The notes beneath the pieces are model-generated. The model had not been told where the DNA came from, searched no databases, and saw only the letters and a program-made list of their open reading frames with translations. Shown here piece after piece: positions 37,901 through 46,558 of a DNA stretch of 64,000 nucleotides; the stretch's first letter is position 1, and every line of letters starts with the position of its first letter. The stretch covers positions 147,345-211,344 of the forward strand of contig NZ_QUNG01000006.1 of the NCBI RefSeq assembly GCF_003387375.1, in the 5' to 3' direction. This stretch comes from Marinomonas pollencensis. Its GTDB lineage: Bacteria > Pseudomonadota > Gammaproteobacteria > Pseudomonadales > Marinomonadaceae. A program made the position numbers and the translations under genes.

Positions 37901-38104
37901 TAACGGTTGTACCAGCAAGCTGTCTGCATCTTCAGGAGAAATGCCATCGAGTGTGACCGACACATAAGCCATTGGGATGGTGATATCAGGGGTGCTTTCT
38001 TTGGCGATTTCCACGTAAGAAACGCCGCCAGAAATCAGAATTAAGGTGAACAATAATAAAATCGTACGAGAGCGGGCCAGTGCGGCGTCTATTAATGTTT
38101 GCAT
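34961..38104 (-). CDS. RND-family efflux permease (HAE1/AcrB-type)
   Basis: This 1047-residue inner-membrane transporter has the full RND plan: one N-terminal membrane helix, a large periplasmic porter domain, six helices, a second porter domain and six more helices. Visible features are the family start ALARSRTILLLFTLIL, the PDITIPMAYVSVTLDG region, LSVGMLVDGAIVVTEYADR with the proton-relay acidic residue, and GVIALAGIVVNNNIVLID near the end. It exports drugs or other compounds with the adaptor encoded 12 bases upstream. No outer-membrane channel gene is adjacent, so it must use a TolC encoded elsewhere. Substrates cannot be read from sequence. Confidence 0.92.
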   Translation of the reverse strand: MQTLIDAALARSRTILLLFTLILISGGVSYVEIAKESTPDITIPMAYVSVTLDGISPEDADSLLVQPLEKELKGLDDLKKIRSTASENHASVILEFNQGTNIDQAIIDTQEKVNRAKSELPDDADEPTVSEINLSTFPVLRINLSGNVGFTTLSRIANDLQDQIEATSGVLEAEISGDREQQAQIIIRPEQLNSYRLNLSDVANFVSGNNQLVAAGNLDTGAGRFPLKVPGLLKTKEDILNLPIKVDGDNVVKLGDIASGELTFEDPTSYARVDGKNSLSLAVSKRVGANIIDTLDAVKALVEKNSKQWPDGIEYSLSQDESNNIKTSLNDLFNNVLTATLLVMIVIVWALGIRSSILVGLAIPGAFLTGILLLNIQGYTINMVVLFALILSVGMLVDGAIVVTEYADRKLAEGAPKKEAYSEAAKRMAWPIIASTGTTLAVFMPLLFWPDIVGEFMRYLPITVIATLTASLVMALIVLPTIGSLIGKKGSYSNTTLLALRVAENGDLSKLKGFAGWYSRVLTRLVEIPVWVLLFVVTALISVQVIYSLYGKGVEFFPNIEPDVANLEIHARGNLSLSEKDALVRQVENLLIGNPNLKTLIATTFDSPGNNDAADSIGKISMEFIDWSLRPPANEILNKIRQKTAQIPGILVTTEVQQDGPQSGADIQLELSSDFSRPLNEAANIISQQLKDQSTIISVEDDRSQPGIEWRIEVDRAKASRYGVDMNTLGNVVKLVSNGLILSDFLPEGADDKIDIVLRYPVNQRSLEQLDQLQIPSSQGPIPASNFIQRYAAPKQGVINRTDGKKTITIDANVQDGVVVNNVINDIKARLDSELDKSISYQFRGNTENQEKSTDFLMKAFFVAFFIMAIILVTQFNNFFQCILILSAVIFSTIGVFIGLMLKGQPFGVVMSGVGVIALAGIVVNNNIVLIDTFNTLRAQGMKVREAAIRTGVQRLRPVMLTTITTILGLVPMVFQLNVDLIHQSISIGAPSAQWWTQLSTAIAGGLAFATPLTLILTPCLLVLGYRRAERKQEAADEAEKLASIES

Positions 38105-38116
38105 AGCAATGGCTCC

Positions 38117-39217
38117 CTAATGATGAATGTCGACGATGTCACCATCGTTAACAAACCCTTGGCCGACGGTAATCAGGTTGACCTCGCTGGGTAGGCCTGA
38201 TACCCAGACTTTATCTCGTTCTGATTTTACGATGTTGACTGGATAGGAGACGACCTTGCTCTGTGAGTCGACGGTTTTAACCGCGGTGTTACCATCGTCG
38301 TCTAAGGTAAGCAGTGCAGGGGAAAGTGCTTGTGCTTTTTGTTGGCTGAGGGCGAAGGTCACATCGGCAGTAAGACCTGCAGCAATACTATGGTTAGGAT
38401 TGTCGATGAGCAGTTCAACGTTAATCGAGCGACTTTCGGTATTGGCTTGGCGGCTGATATAAGACACCTTGCCCGTGGTTTCGAGTCCAGTGGCGAGATG
38501 CACCTTGCCTTGGGTGCCTAAATGGATATGGTGAATTTTGTTCTGTGGGATGGTGACTTGAATACGCAGTGGGTTGAGTGAAACCAAAGTGCCAATGGCA
38601 GAATCATCACTGAGCATTTGCCCCTTTTCTATGTCTAAGGTATTTAGCACTCCAGAGAAGGGAGCCGTCACAGTGGCATTTTCTAAGTCGATGGCGAGTG
38701 ACTTGGCGCTTGTTAATGCGCTGGCCAGATTAGTTTCTGCTTCGGCTAAACGAACGTGTGAAGTTAAATTAATGTCTTTAAGTTTGTTAAGCCCATTGAG
38801 TTCTATATTGCGTTGTTTAATCAGGGCGCTTGTTTCTCTGATTTGGGTTTTGAGAACGCGGGTATCAATTTGTAGGATCGGCGCTCCTTGTTCTAAGAAA
38901 TCCCCCTTTGTTGAGTAAAGTTTGACTACTTCACCAGGGTAGCTGTTGGTTAACGTGAGGATTTTGTCGGCTAGGGTTTGGCCGGATAACGCCAGATAAA
39001 GGTTAATGGATTGCGCTTGAATGTTTGTTACTTGGACGCTGTGTTTTTGGTTGCTAAGAGAGGTGTGCTCGGCATTATTGCTGTTGCTTTCGTTAGTGTT
39101 TGTAGGGCTGTCATGTTGAGACGCGGTAATGCCATGTCCTCCTGCATAGATCCATAACACCGCAGCAACGGTGATTATTATGGCTACTAGTGGGCCTATT
39201 TTACTTTTAAGCTCCAT
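38117..39217 (-). CDS. RND periplasmic adaptor (membrane fusion protein)
   Basis: The adaptor has 366 residues. It has one N-terminal membrane anchor (GPLVAIIITVAAVLWIYAG), a low-complexity Ser/Asn/His-rich spacer, a biotinyl-lipoyl-like domain split by an alpha-helical hairpin (ETSALIKQRNIELNGL to ALTSAKSLAIDLENATV), then ATVTAPFSGVLNTLDIEKG, and beta-barrel and membrane-proximal domains. It links the RND permease to an outer-membrane channel. No regulator gene of TetR or MarR type sits next to it. The 278 bases upstream to uup show no other gene. Confidence 0.9.
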   Translation of the reverse strand: MELKSKIGPLVAIIITVAAVLWIYAGGHGITASQHDSPTNTNESNSNNAEHTSLSNQKHSVQVTNIQAQSINLYLALSGQTLADKILTLTNSYPGEVVKLYSTKGDFLEQGAPILQIDTRVLKTQIRETSALIKQRNIELNGLNKLKDINLTSHVRLAEAETNLASALTSAKSLAIDLENATVTAPFSGVLNTLDIEKGQMLSDDSAIGTLVSLNPLRIQVTIPQNKIHHIHLGTQGKVHLATGLETTGKVSYISRQANTESRSINVELLIDNPNHSIAAGLTADVTFALSQQKAQALSPALLTLDDDGNTAVKTVDSQSKVVSYPVNIVKSERDKVWVSGLPSEVNLITVGQGFVNDGDIVDIHH

Positions 39218-39495
39218 TAACCGCTCCCTGATGTGTTTTATCTGCTTGTTATTATTTTAAGTTTTGCGTCAATTATATGCACAAAAAATTCGCATTAAAA
39301 TGATCTTTACCCACTTATATAAGCATATTTTTGCTGTCTGTGTTGTGTCGTTAAGCTGTGCTTGGCTGTTTTCTCTTTTTATTGGTGGCTAATTGTCAAT
39401 TTTTGGATTGCTGTATCTTGGTTTCGCTAAACCTTCGTTAGGAAGGGTGATATTATACGCCCACTAAATTTACTCTCTTTTTTATTTGGATAGAT

Positions 39496-41406
39496 ATGAG
39501 TCTATTGTCTTTAGAACAGGTCAGTGTTGCATTCGGGCATAATCCGCTGCTGTCAAAAATCAGTTTCGCTGCCGAAGCTGGCGAACGTGTTGCCATTATC
39601 GGCCGTAATGGGGCGGGTAAATCCACCTTTTTAAAAGTAGTGTCAGGAGAACAGATTCCCGACGAAGGTGTGGTGCGTATTGAAGGGGGAATGCGTGTTG
39701 CGCAATTGCCTCAAGAACTGCCAGATGCCAATCAGAAAACCGTCAGAGAAGTGGTCAGCGAAGGGGCAGGTGAAGCCCATAAACTGATGAAGCGCTATTT
39801 TGCTTTATTGGAAGATTTCGAAAACGATCACTCTGATGAGTTAGGCAACATTCAAAGTGAATTGGACAAGATTCAAGGTTGGGATCTTGAACAACGAGTG
39901 AATCACATGATTCAACGTTTAAAGCTGCCCGCTGATAAGCTGATGTCTGAGTTGTCAGGTGGTTGGCGTCGACGTGTTATTTTGGCGCAAGCTTTGGTGT
40001 CTAACCCAGATGTATTGTTGCTGGATGAGCCGACTAACCATTTGGATGTGCCCACCATTGAATGGATGGAGCAACAGCTCCAGCAGTTCCGTGGTTTGAT
40101 CCTGTTTATTACCCATGACCGTCGTTTTCTCGAAAAACTTGCCAATCGCATTGTTGAGTTAGATCGTGGCAATTTGATTTCCTTCAGCGGCAATATCAAT
40201 GAATTTCTTGTCTTTAAAGAAAAACTGCTCGAAGAGGAAGAGCGTGCCAACGCGCTATTTGATAAACGCCTAGCGGAAGAAGAAGTGTGGATACGCCAAG
40301 GCATTAAAGCACGCCGTACGCGTAACGAAGGCCGTGTTCGAGCCCTGAAAGCATTGCGGGTTGAGCGCTCAGAGCGTATCAGTCGTCAAGGTAATGCAAA
40401 AATGGCCATTGAAACCAAAGAGCGCTCCGGCAAGTTAGTCGCGGAATTTACTCAGGTGGCTCATGCTTTTGCAGATAAAGTCATTCTGCAACCCATGGAT
40501 TTGATTGTGAATCGTGGCGACCGTATTGGTCTGATCGGGCCAAATGGTTGTGGTAAAAGTACCTTCTTGAAAATTCTCTTGGGTGATCTAGAGCCTAACT
40601 CAGGAACGGTACGTCAGGGCACCAAATTAAATGTGGCTTATTTTGATCAGCTACGAGAACAGCTAGACCCAGAACAGACGGTGGCTGAGAACGTAGGCGA
40701 AGGCAAAGAAACCATTGAGATTAATGGTCAGAATAAACATGTAATTGGCTATTTGGGGGACTTTTTGTTCCCACCTGAGCGTGCTCGAACCCCAGTCAAA
40801 GCCTTATCGGGTGGTGAACGTAACCGAGTACTGCTTGCCAAACTGTTTACCAAACCTGCCAACCTATTGGTTATGGATGAGCCAACCAACGACTTAGACG
40901 TGGAAACACTGGAGTTATTGGAAGAGTTGCTGATGAATTATGAAGGCACTTTGCTTCTAGTCAGCCATGACCGTGCTTTCTTGGACAATGTGGTTACCAG
41001 TGTGGTGGCATTTGAAGGCGAAGGCAAGGTACGTGAATACGTCGGTGGCTATCAGGATTGGATCCGCCAAGGTGGACAGTTCCCAGTAGAGTCTACGTCG
41101 CAAACGACAGAGACAAAACCTGCGACGAAAAGTACCCCGAAAAAAGAGCCAGAAGCAAAAGTAGCCGCCAAGCCAAAATCTAAGCTGAGCTATAAAATGC
41201 AGCGTGAATTTGATCAGATGCCAGAAACCATTGCCAAACTGGAAGAAGAAATCGCGGCATTGCATCAAATCACCAGTGTGCCTGACTTCTATACAGGTGA
41301 TGCAGAAAAAGTACAGCAAATGTTGGCGCAAGTGGCCGATAAAGAACAGGAACTTGAGACAACCATGGAGCGTTGGCTTGAGTTAGAAGAAATGCAGAAT
41401 GGGTAA
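39496..41406 (+). CDS. uup: ABC-F ATPase Uup
   Basis: Uup is a soluble ABC-F protein with two ATPase domains and no membrane part; it acts at ribosomes or on DNA branched structures and influences transposon excision. In 636 residues the Walker A motifs are GRNGAGKST and GPNGCGKST, the signatures LSGGWRRRV and LSGGERNRV, and the Walker B motifs LLLDEPTNHLD and LVMDEPTNDLD. A charged linker is followed by a C-terminal coiled coil (LSYKMQREFDQMPETIAKLE) typical of Uup. The next gene starts only 3 bases after its stop, which places uup at the head of an Hsp70 operon. Confidence 0.93.
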   Translation: MSLLSLEQVSVAFGHNPLLSKISFAAEAGERVAIIGRNGAGKSTFLKVVSGEQIPDEGVVRIEGGMRVAQLPQELPDANQKTVREVVSEGAGEAHKLMKRYFALLEDFENDHSDELGNIQSELDKIQGWDLEQRVNHMIQRLKLPADKLMSELSGGWRRRVILAQALVSNPDVLLLDEPTNHLDVPTIEWMEQQLQQFRGLILFITHDRRFLEKLANRIVELDRGNLISFSGNINEFLVFKEKLLEEEERANALFDKRLAEEEVWIRQGIKARRTRNEGRVRALKALRVERSERISRQGNAKMAIETKERSGKLVAEFTQVAHAFADKVILQPMDLIVNRGDRIGLIGPNGCGKSTFLKILLGDLEPNSGTVRQGTKLNVAYFDQLREQLDPEQTVAENVGEGKETIEINGQNKHVIGYLGDFLFPPERARTPVKALSGGERNRVLLAKLFTKPANLLVMDEPTNDLDVETLELLEELLMNYEGTLLLVSHDRAFLDNVVTSVVAFEGEGKVREYVGGYQDWIRQGGQFPVESTSQTTETKPATKSTPKKEPEAKVAAKPKSKLSYKMQREFDQMPETIAKLEEEIAALHQITSVPDFYTGDAEKVQQMLAQVADKEQELETTMERWLELEEMQNG

Positions 41407-41409
41407 GTT

Positions 41410-42003
41410 ATGAGCCAAAAAATTACATCTATCTCTTTTATACCGCGCTTTTTTGGCGCGTTTGGGCAGTTTTTTAAATACATGGGCAGTGGTGAATATG
41501 CGGCTCGCTGTGCAGCTGTCGGCAAAGGTGAAGCCTTCGCTTTTGAAGCTCAGCCAACCGTTGTCACCAAAGAAGTTGAAGTGATTCGTGAAGTAGAAGT
41601 CGCGGCGCCCGTATTGGATAGCGTTAATGAAGATGGTGCTCACCAATTATTGCAATTGTTGCAGCGAGAAGCGCGTTTTATTGACTTCATTCAAGAAAGT
41701 ATCGATGGCTACGATGATGCAGATGTGGGCGCGGCTGCGCGTCAGATCCATGCGGGCTGTGCCAAAGTGATCAAGCAGCACTTCACCATTGAGGTGGTAA
41801 ACAGTGCGCCGGAAAACAGTCGTTTAGAGATTCCAGCGGACTATGATGCAAAACAAATTAAGTTAGAAGGGCGTGTTGAAGGCGCTGGTCCTTATACTGG
41901 TACCTTAATTCACCCTGGCTGGAAAGTAACCAACACTCAACTGCCTAAAGTTAACTCCACCGATAATTTAACCATTTTAGCGCCTGCAGAAGTCGAGGTT
42001 TAA
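41410..42003 (+). CDS. DUF2760 protein, first gene of an Hsp70-pair unit
   Basis: The protein (197 residues) belongs to the DUF2760 family, which has no known function. It has an aromatic N-terminus (FIPRFFGAFGQFFKYM), a charged middle (VTKEVEVIREVEV), a helical part (LLQLLQREARFIDFIQESID) and a beta-rich C-terminal part with GRVEGAGPYTGTLIHPGW. No signal peptide is clear. It begins 3 bases after uup and is followed 2 bases later by an Hsp70 gene. A role as partner or adaptor of these Hsp70s is an inference from gene order only. Confidence 0.82.
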   Translation: MSQKITSISFIPRFFGAFGQFFKYMGSGEYAARCAAVGKGEAFAFEAQPTVVTKEVEVIREVEVAAPVLDSVNEDGAHQLLQLLQREARFIDFIQESIDGYDDADVGAAARQIHAGCAKVIKQHFTIEVVNSAPENSRLEIPADYDAKQIKLEGRVEGAGPYTGTLIHPGWKVTNTQLPKVNSTDNLTILAPAEVEV

Positions 42004-42005
42004 CC

Positions 42006-43760
42006 ATGAGCGAATATTTTATTGGTATCGATTTGGGTACCACGCATTCGGCTGTCTTTTATTCACAGGCGAATACAGAAACTGGTGCGGCTGATATCAA
42101 GCAATTGCCGATTCCGCAGTTTACTGCAGCAGGCCAAGTGACAGAATGCCCATTGTTGCCTTCTTTTGTGTACTTTCCTCATGCGACTGAATTTTTAGAG
42201 AGTGATTTGCAATTGCCTTGGGGAAAAACAGAGGCGATTGTGGGTCAGCTAGCACGCGAACTGGGAGCCAAATCCTCTGGTCGTTTGGTACAAAGTGCGA
42301 AAAGTTGGTTGTGTCATTCACGTGTCGCAGCAGACGAAGCCGTGTTGCCTGTTGATGCGCTGGAAGAAGTAACCAAAGTGTCACCTGCTTATGTGACAGA
42401 AACACTGTTGTCCCATTTGGTGAGCGCTTGGAAAAATGTCTTCCCGAATGCCGCCATTCAAGACCAAGAAGTGGTGATTACCGTACCTGCGTCGTTTGAC
42501 CCAGCCGCGCGTACTATTACCGAACAAGCAGCAGAGCGAGTTGGCTTGCGCGCGCGTTTAATTGAAGAGCCCTTGGCTGCCTTTTATGCGTGGCTTGCGG
42601 ATCAGGCGTCTTGGACCGATGACCTTGAAGTGAATGAACACATTCTTGTTGTCGATGTGGGCGGAGGTACAACCGACTTATCGCTTATTCAAGCCGTTGA
42701 GCAAGACGGTGTATTGGGCCTAGAGCGTGTTGCGGTTGGGCGCCATATTCTATTGGGTGGCGATAACATGGACATGGCATTGACCTACCATCTTGCCGGC
42801 CAACTAGCACAAAGTGGTACTCAATTAGAAGCGTGGCAGATTTCAGGTCTTACTCAAGCTTGTCGTGAAGCGAAAGAGCGCTTGCTCGCTAATGCAGAAT
42901 TATCAGATGTTAGTGTGGTGGTGCCGAGTCGCGGCCGTAGTTTGTTTAATAACAGCATCAAAGCGACTTTAACCCAAGAAGGTGTGCAGCAGCTGTTATT
43001 GCAAGGTTTCTTCCCAGCAGTGGCTTTTGGTGAGCAAGCTCAAAAAGCTCCTCGAACGGGTATCAGTACGATTAACTTGGATTATGAAACAGACCCTGCC
43101 ATTACGCGCCATATTAGCGAATTTTTAGCACAGCATGATGCCAAACCGAGCAAGATTCTGCTTAACGGTGGCGTATTTAATGCCAGCCTTATTCGTTCGA
43201 CCATTGAAACTCGTTTGCGTGACATGTTGGGCGAGACCGAGATGACCATGCTGACGCCATCGCATCTTGATCATGCGGTAGCAAAAGGGGCAACTTACTA
43301 TGCAGTGGTGCAAGCGGAAGGCGGGGTTAAAGTAAAAAGCGGACTGGCTGCTAACTATTACATTGGTGTGGCCAGCCCAATGCCAGCAATTCCAGGCATG
43401 GCACCACCAGTAGACGCAATTTGTGTGGCGCCATTTGGTTTAGAAGAGGGCTCGGACGAACTGATGTTGCCGAATGAGTTTTCTTTGGTTGTGGGGGAAT
43501 CGGTGACATTCCGTTTCTTCCAATCCCAAGACAGCCAAGTCGCCCCAGTGGGTAATGTGGTTTCTTCTTTTGGTTTGGCGCAATTGACTGAATTGAACCC
43601 GATTAGTGTGCGATTAGACGCAGGTCATTACCAAGAAGGCGAGATGGTGCGTGTTTACTTAACGGCCCGTGTGACTGAATTAGGTTTGTTGTTGCTGCAA
43701 GCGCACGACACTAACTCAGACCTGCATTGGACCATCGAGTTTCAAGTCAGGGAGGTGTAA
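42006..43760 (+). CDS. Divergent Hsp70-family protein A
   Basis: The product of 584 residues has a complete actin-like ATPase domain: phosphate-1 GIDLGTTHSAV, then VVITVPASFDPAART, the phosphate-2 motif VVDVGGGTTDLSL and an adenosine motif ILLNGGVFNASLIR, which differs from the DnaK form. The region after about residue 450 is much shorter than a DnaK substrate-binding domain and rich in beta strands; the DnaK linker with its run of leucines and aspartate is absent. It is neither DnaK, HscA nor HscC. It ends one base into the start of a second Hsp70 gene. No DnaJ or GrpE gene is nearby. Confidence 0.85.
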   Translation: MSEYFIGIDLGTTHSAVFYSQANTETGAADIKQLPIPQFTAAGQVTECPLLPSFVYFPHATEFLESDLQLPWGKTEAIVGQLARELGAKSSGRLVQSAKSWLCHSRVAADEAVLPVDALEEVTKVSPAYVTETLLSHLVSAWKNVFPNAAIQDQEVVITVPASFDPAARTITEQAAERVGLRARLIEEPLAAFYAWLADQASWTDDLEVNEHILVVDVGGGTTDLSLIQAVEQDGVLGLERVAVGRHILLGGDNMDMALTYHLAGQLAQSGTQLEAWQISGLTQACREAKERLLANAELSDVSVVVPSRGRSLFNNSIKATLTQEGVQQLLLQGFFPAVAFGEQAQKAPRTGISTINLDYETDPAITRHISEFLAQHDAKPSKILLNGGVFNASLIRSTIETRLRDMLGETEMTMLTPSHLDHAVAKGATYYAVVQAEGGVKVKSGLAANYYIGVASPMPAIPGMAPPVDAICVAPFGLEEGSDELMLPNEFSLVVGESVTFRFFQSQDSQVAPVGNVVSSFGLAQLTELNPISVRLDAGHYQEGEMVRVYLTARVTELGLLLLQAHDTNSDLHWTIEFQVREV

Positions 43761-46462
43761 TGCCAGCCTCAACTTTTCGCGTAGGAATCGATTTGGGGAC
43801 CACGAATACAGTGGTCTCCTATTTATCAAGTGAACAAAGCGAACCGACCCTATTGCCCATTCCGCAAGTGATGGCGGATGGCTCTGTGCAAGAATTCGAT
43901 TATTTGCCAAGTGCTATTTATTTGCTGGCAAAAGATGAAAAGTTGGACCCGGTATTACCTTGGCGTAATGGTGAAAAGCAATGCATCGTAGGTGTTGGCG
44001 CGCTTAGCTTAGGTCAACGCCGTGCTGGTCAATTAGTGCAAAGTGCTAAAAGCTGGCTGAGTCATAGTCGCGTCGATCGGCGTGCCGCTATCCTTCCTTG
44101 GGCCAGTGAGTTTGCGAAAAAACTAAGCCCACTAGAAGCCAGTGAAGTGCTGCTGATGCACATTAAGCAGAGCTGGAATCACCGTTTTCCACAGGCTCCG
44201 CTTGAACAGCAAACCATTGCTTTAACCTTGCCCGCTTCATTTGATGAAGAAGCGCGAGCGTTAACTTTAGAAGCGGCTAAAAATGCCGGTCTAATGGATC
44301 TGTACCTACTCGAAGAGCCGCAAGCGGCGTGTTATCACTATATTAGCGACGACGCTAAATTAGCGGCCTTAGCTGACAAGAAAATGCTGTTGGTGGTTGA
44401 TATTGGTGGAGGAACCAGCGATTTTAGCTTGGTGTCTATTCATGCTAATGCAGAGTCCCAAAAAAGCATTTCTTTAAAGCGTATGGCGGTTGGTGAGCAC
44501 CTCTTATTAGGGGGCGATAATCTTGATCAGGCGCTGGCATTTCAGCTTGACCCGAAACAAATATCGACACTCTCCGCAACCCGCTTAGCGGCACTGGTAC
44601 AGCAAACACGACAAGCAAAAGATACCTTGCTAAGTGAGAATGCGCCGGAGAACGTTAGCATTACCATCTTAGGGGGAGGGAGCTGTTTGATTGGCGGCTC
44701 GCAGAAAATAAGCGTGTCGCGGGACGCTCTATTAGAGCAAGTACGCAGTGGTTTTTTTCCCATTGTTGATCTGCAAGATAAAGTGCAGAAAAGCGATTAT
44801 GCAATGCATACGCTAGGTCTACCGTACGAGTCCGACCCGGCTTTTAGTCGTCATTTAGCAGCCTTTCTAGCCAGCCATCAAGAGGTTATTCAGCAGGCTA
44901 CTGGCACTAATATGCCCGATGCTGTGTTGTTTAATGGGGGGTTGTTCAACAGCTCTGTGCTAAAGGCTCAGCTAATGGCGCAATTAAATGCTTGGTCTGA
45001 TACCCCGATATTAGCCTGTGTGGCAGAAGAACCTAATGATGCGGTGGCAAAAGGTGCCGCATTATATTTGAGTGCATTGGCTGGTGAAAGCACGCGTATT
45101 GAGAGTGGTGTGGCCCATGGTCTTTATCTAAAAGTGGGAGAAGATCAGTTTGTTGGCATCTTGCCAAAAGGCACGCTAAAAGGGCATACCCTAACACTAG
45201 AAGAAGATTTCTTTGTCACTTTAGGGCAGCAAGTGCAATTTCCTTTGTATCGTTCAGACGATCATCTTGAGTGTGTGTTAGGGCAAGTTCGTTCACAACA
45301 AGGGCTGCATTATATTTCGACCTTATCGACCGAACTGGATGCTTCAACAGACACTTCTGAGAGTGTGGTGAATTTGGCGGTTCAAATGACGGAAGTGGGC
45401 GTTCTGCAGGTTTCACTAAAAGCAAAGAATCAACGAGATCAGTGGCGTTTAGACTTCTCTACGCAGGCTTCTGCAGCCTTATCTTCTGCAAGCGGTCCTG
45501 CGGAATCTGATCAAGCCGGTCTGTTGCACGCCAATATGGGCCAAGCTGAAGAACATTTAACTAAGTGTTTTTCCAGTGCGGGGCAAAAACAAGCGCCTGA
45601 TTTGGTCAAGTCGCTAAAGCAAGATCTCGATGCTTTATTAGGCAGTCGTGATGATTGGAACCTTGCTAGTTCTCGTCGCTTGGTTGATAAATTATTGAGT
45701 TTAAAATCTGGGCGTATGAAAAGCGCGCAGCATGAGCGTCAGTGGTTGCAATTGATAGGCTATTGTCTGCGTCCAGGCTTTGGCGCCGAGGAAGATTCAG
45801 CGCGGGTGCAACAGGTCATTAATATCACCAAAGCGGGGACCCAGCATGATGCGGCGGCAGTGTGGGGGCAATATTGGACCTTATATCGTCGTATTGCAGG
45901 GGGCTTATCGGTTGAGCAACAAACGCTGCTTTTTAAACAGTTCAGTCAATTCTATTCTCCGTCTGGGCAGCGTTCCCGAGAGAAAATGAAAGCGTTAGCA
46001 ACCCGTTCAAGTGATGATTTAATTCGTCTAGTGGGGGCATTAGAAAAACTGGATCTAGCCGATAAGAGCACAACCATTGATTGGCTGTTAAAGCGTTTGT
46101 CAAAATCCTCTGAGCCAGATACCGCATGGTGGACATTAGGGCGCATTGCGTCGCGTCACCTTTTATGCGGTGAGCAAAGTCTGCGTATCTCGGAAGACGC
46201 TTTGCAGACATTGCTGGATGCAGCGCTGAAAGAAGACTGGAAAAAGCGTAAGCAAGCAGGACTTGCCGCTGTGTTGATGAGTCAGGTGAGTCTAGGTGAG
46301 TCCGACATGCTGAAGGACTACCGTAAGAAAGTTGCTAAAAAACTGCTAAAAGATAAATGCCCTAATCAGTGGTTAGAGCGTCTTAATAGCCAGATTGAAA
46401 TTAACAATGATGAATTAAATGCATTGGTCGGTGAAAGCTTACCCATTGGATTGCGCTTATAA
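43760..46462 (+). CDS. Divergent Hsp70-family protein B with DUF3731-like C-terminus
   Basis: The product from ATG 43760 has 900 residues. The ATP-binding domain (about 1-430) carries GIDLGTTNTVVS, TLPASFDEEARA, VVDIGGGTSDFSL and VLFNGGLFNSSVL, and is a clear paralogue of protein A. After a short beta region comes a long helical, lysine- and leucine-rich part (about 600-900; DWNLASSRRLVDKLLSLKSG and others) resembling DUF3731. GGAGG lies 5 bases before the ATG, which overlaps the previous stop. Substrates are unknown. With DUF2760 and protein A it forms a three-gene unit behind uup. Confidence 0.85.
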   Translation: MPASTFRVGIDLGTTNTVVSYLSSEQSEPTLLPIPQVMADGSVQEFDYLPSAIYLLAKDEKLDPVLPWRNGEKQCIVGVGALSLGQRRAGQLVQSAKSWLSHSRVDRRAAILPWASEFAKKLSPLEASEVLLMHIKQSWNHRFPQAPLEQQTIALTLPASFDEEARALTLEAAKNAGLMDLYLLEEPQAACYHYISDDAKLAALADKKMLLVVDIGGGTSDFSLVSIHANAESQKSISLKRMAVGEHLLLGGDNLDQALAFQLDPKQISTLSATRLAALVQQTRQAKDTLLSENAPENVSITILGGGSCLIGGSQKISVSRDALLEQVRSGFFPIVDLQDKVQKSDYAMHTLGLPYESDPAFSRHLAAFLASHQEVIQQATGTNMPDAVLFNGGLFNSSVLKAQLMAQLNAWSDTPILACVAEEPNDAVAKGAALYLSALAGESTRIESGVAHGLYLKVGEDQFVGILPKGTLKGHTLTLEEDFFVTLGQQVQFPLYRSDDHLECVLGQVRSQQGLHYISTLSTELDASTDTSESVVNLAVQMTEVGVLQVSLKAKNQRDQWRLDFSTQASAALSSASGPAESDQAGLLHANMGQAEEHLTKCFSSAGQKQAPDLVKSLKQDLDALLGSRDDWNLASSRRLVDKLLSLKSGRMKSAQHERQWLQLIGYCLRPGFGAEEDSARVQQVINITKAGTQHDAAAVWGQYWTLYRRIAGGLSVEQQTLLFKQFSQFYSPSGQRSREKMKALATRSSDDLIRLVGALEKLDLADKSTTIDWLLKRLSKSSEPDTAWWTLGRIASRHLLCGEQSLRISEDALQTLLDAALKEDWKKRKQAGLAAVLMSQVSLGESDMLKDYRKKVAKKLLKDKCPNQWLERLNSQIEINNDELNALVGESLPIGLRL

Positions 46463-46509
46463 AGCTATGAGCTGATTGCAGTGTTAATGACGGACTTTAT
46501 CTGTTATTG

Positions 46510-46543
46510 AAAGGCCTAGTGTTAACCCACTAGGCCTTTTTTA
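46510..46543 (+). terminator. Terminator of the uup-Hsp70 unit
   Basis: A 12-bp stem AAAGGCCTAGTG / CACTAGGCCTTT with a 6-base loop and T tail lies between convergent genes. The left A run is short, so the plus strand is favoured. Confidence 0.85.
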
Positions 46544-46558
46544 TTGTGGCAAACTGGG

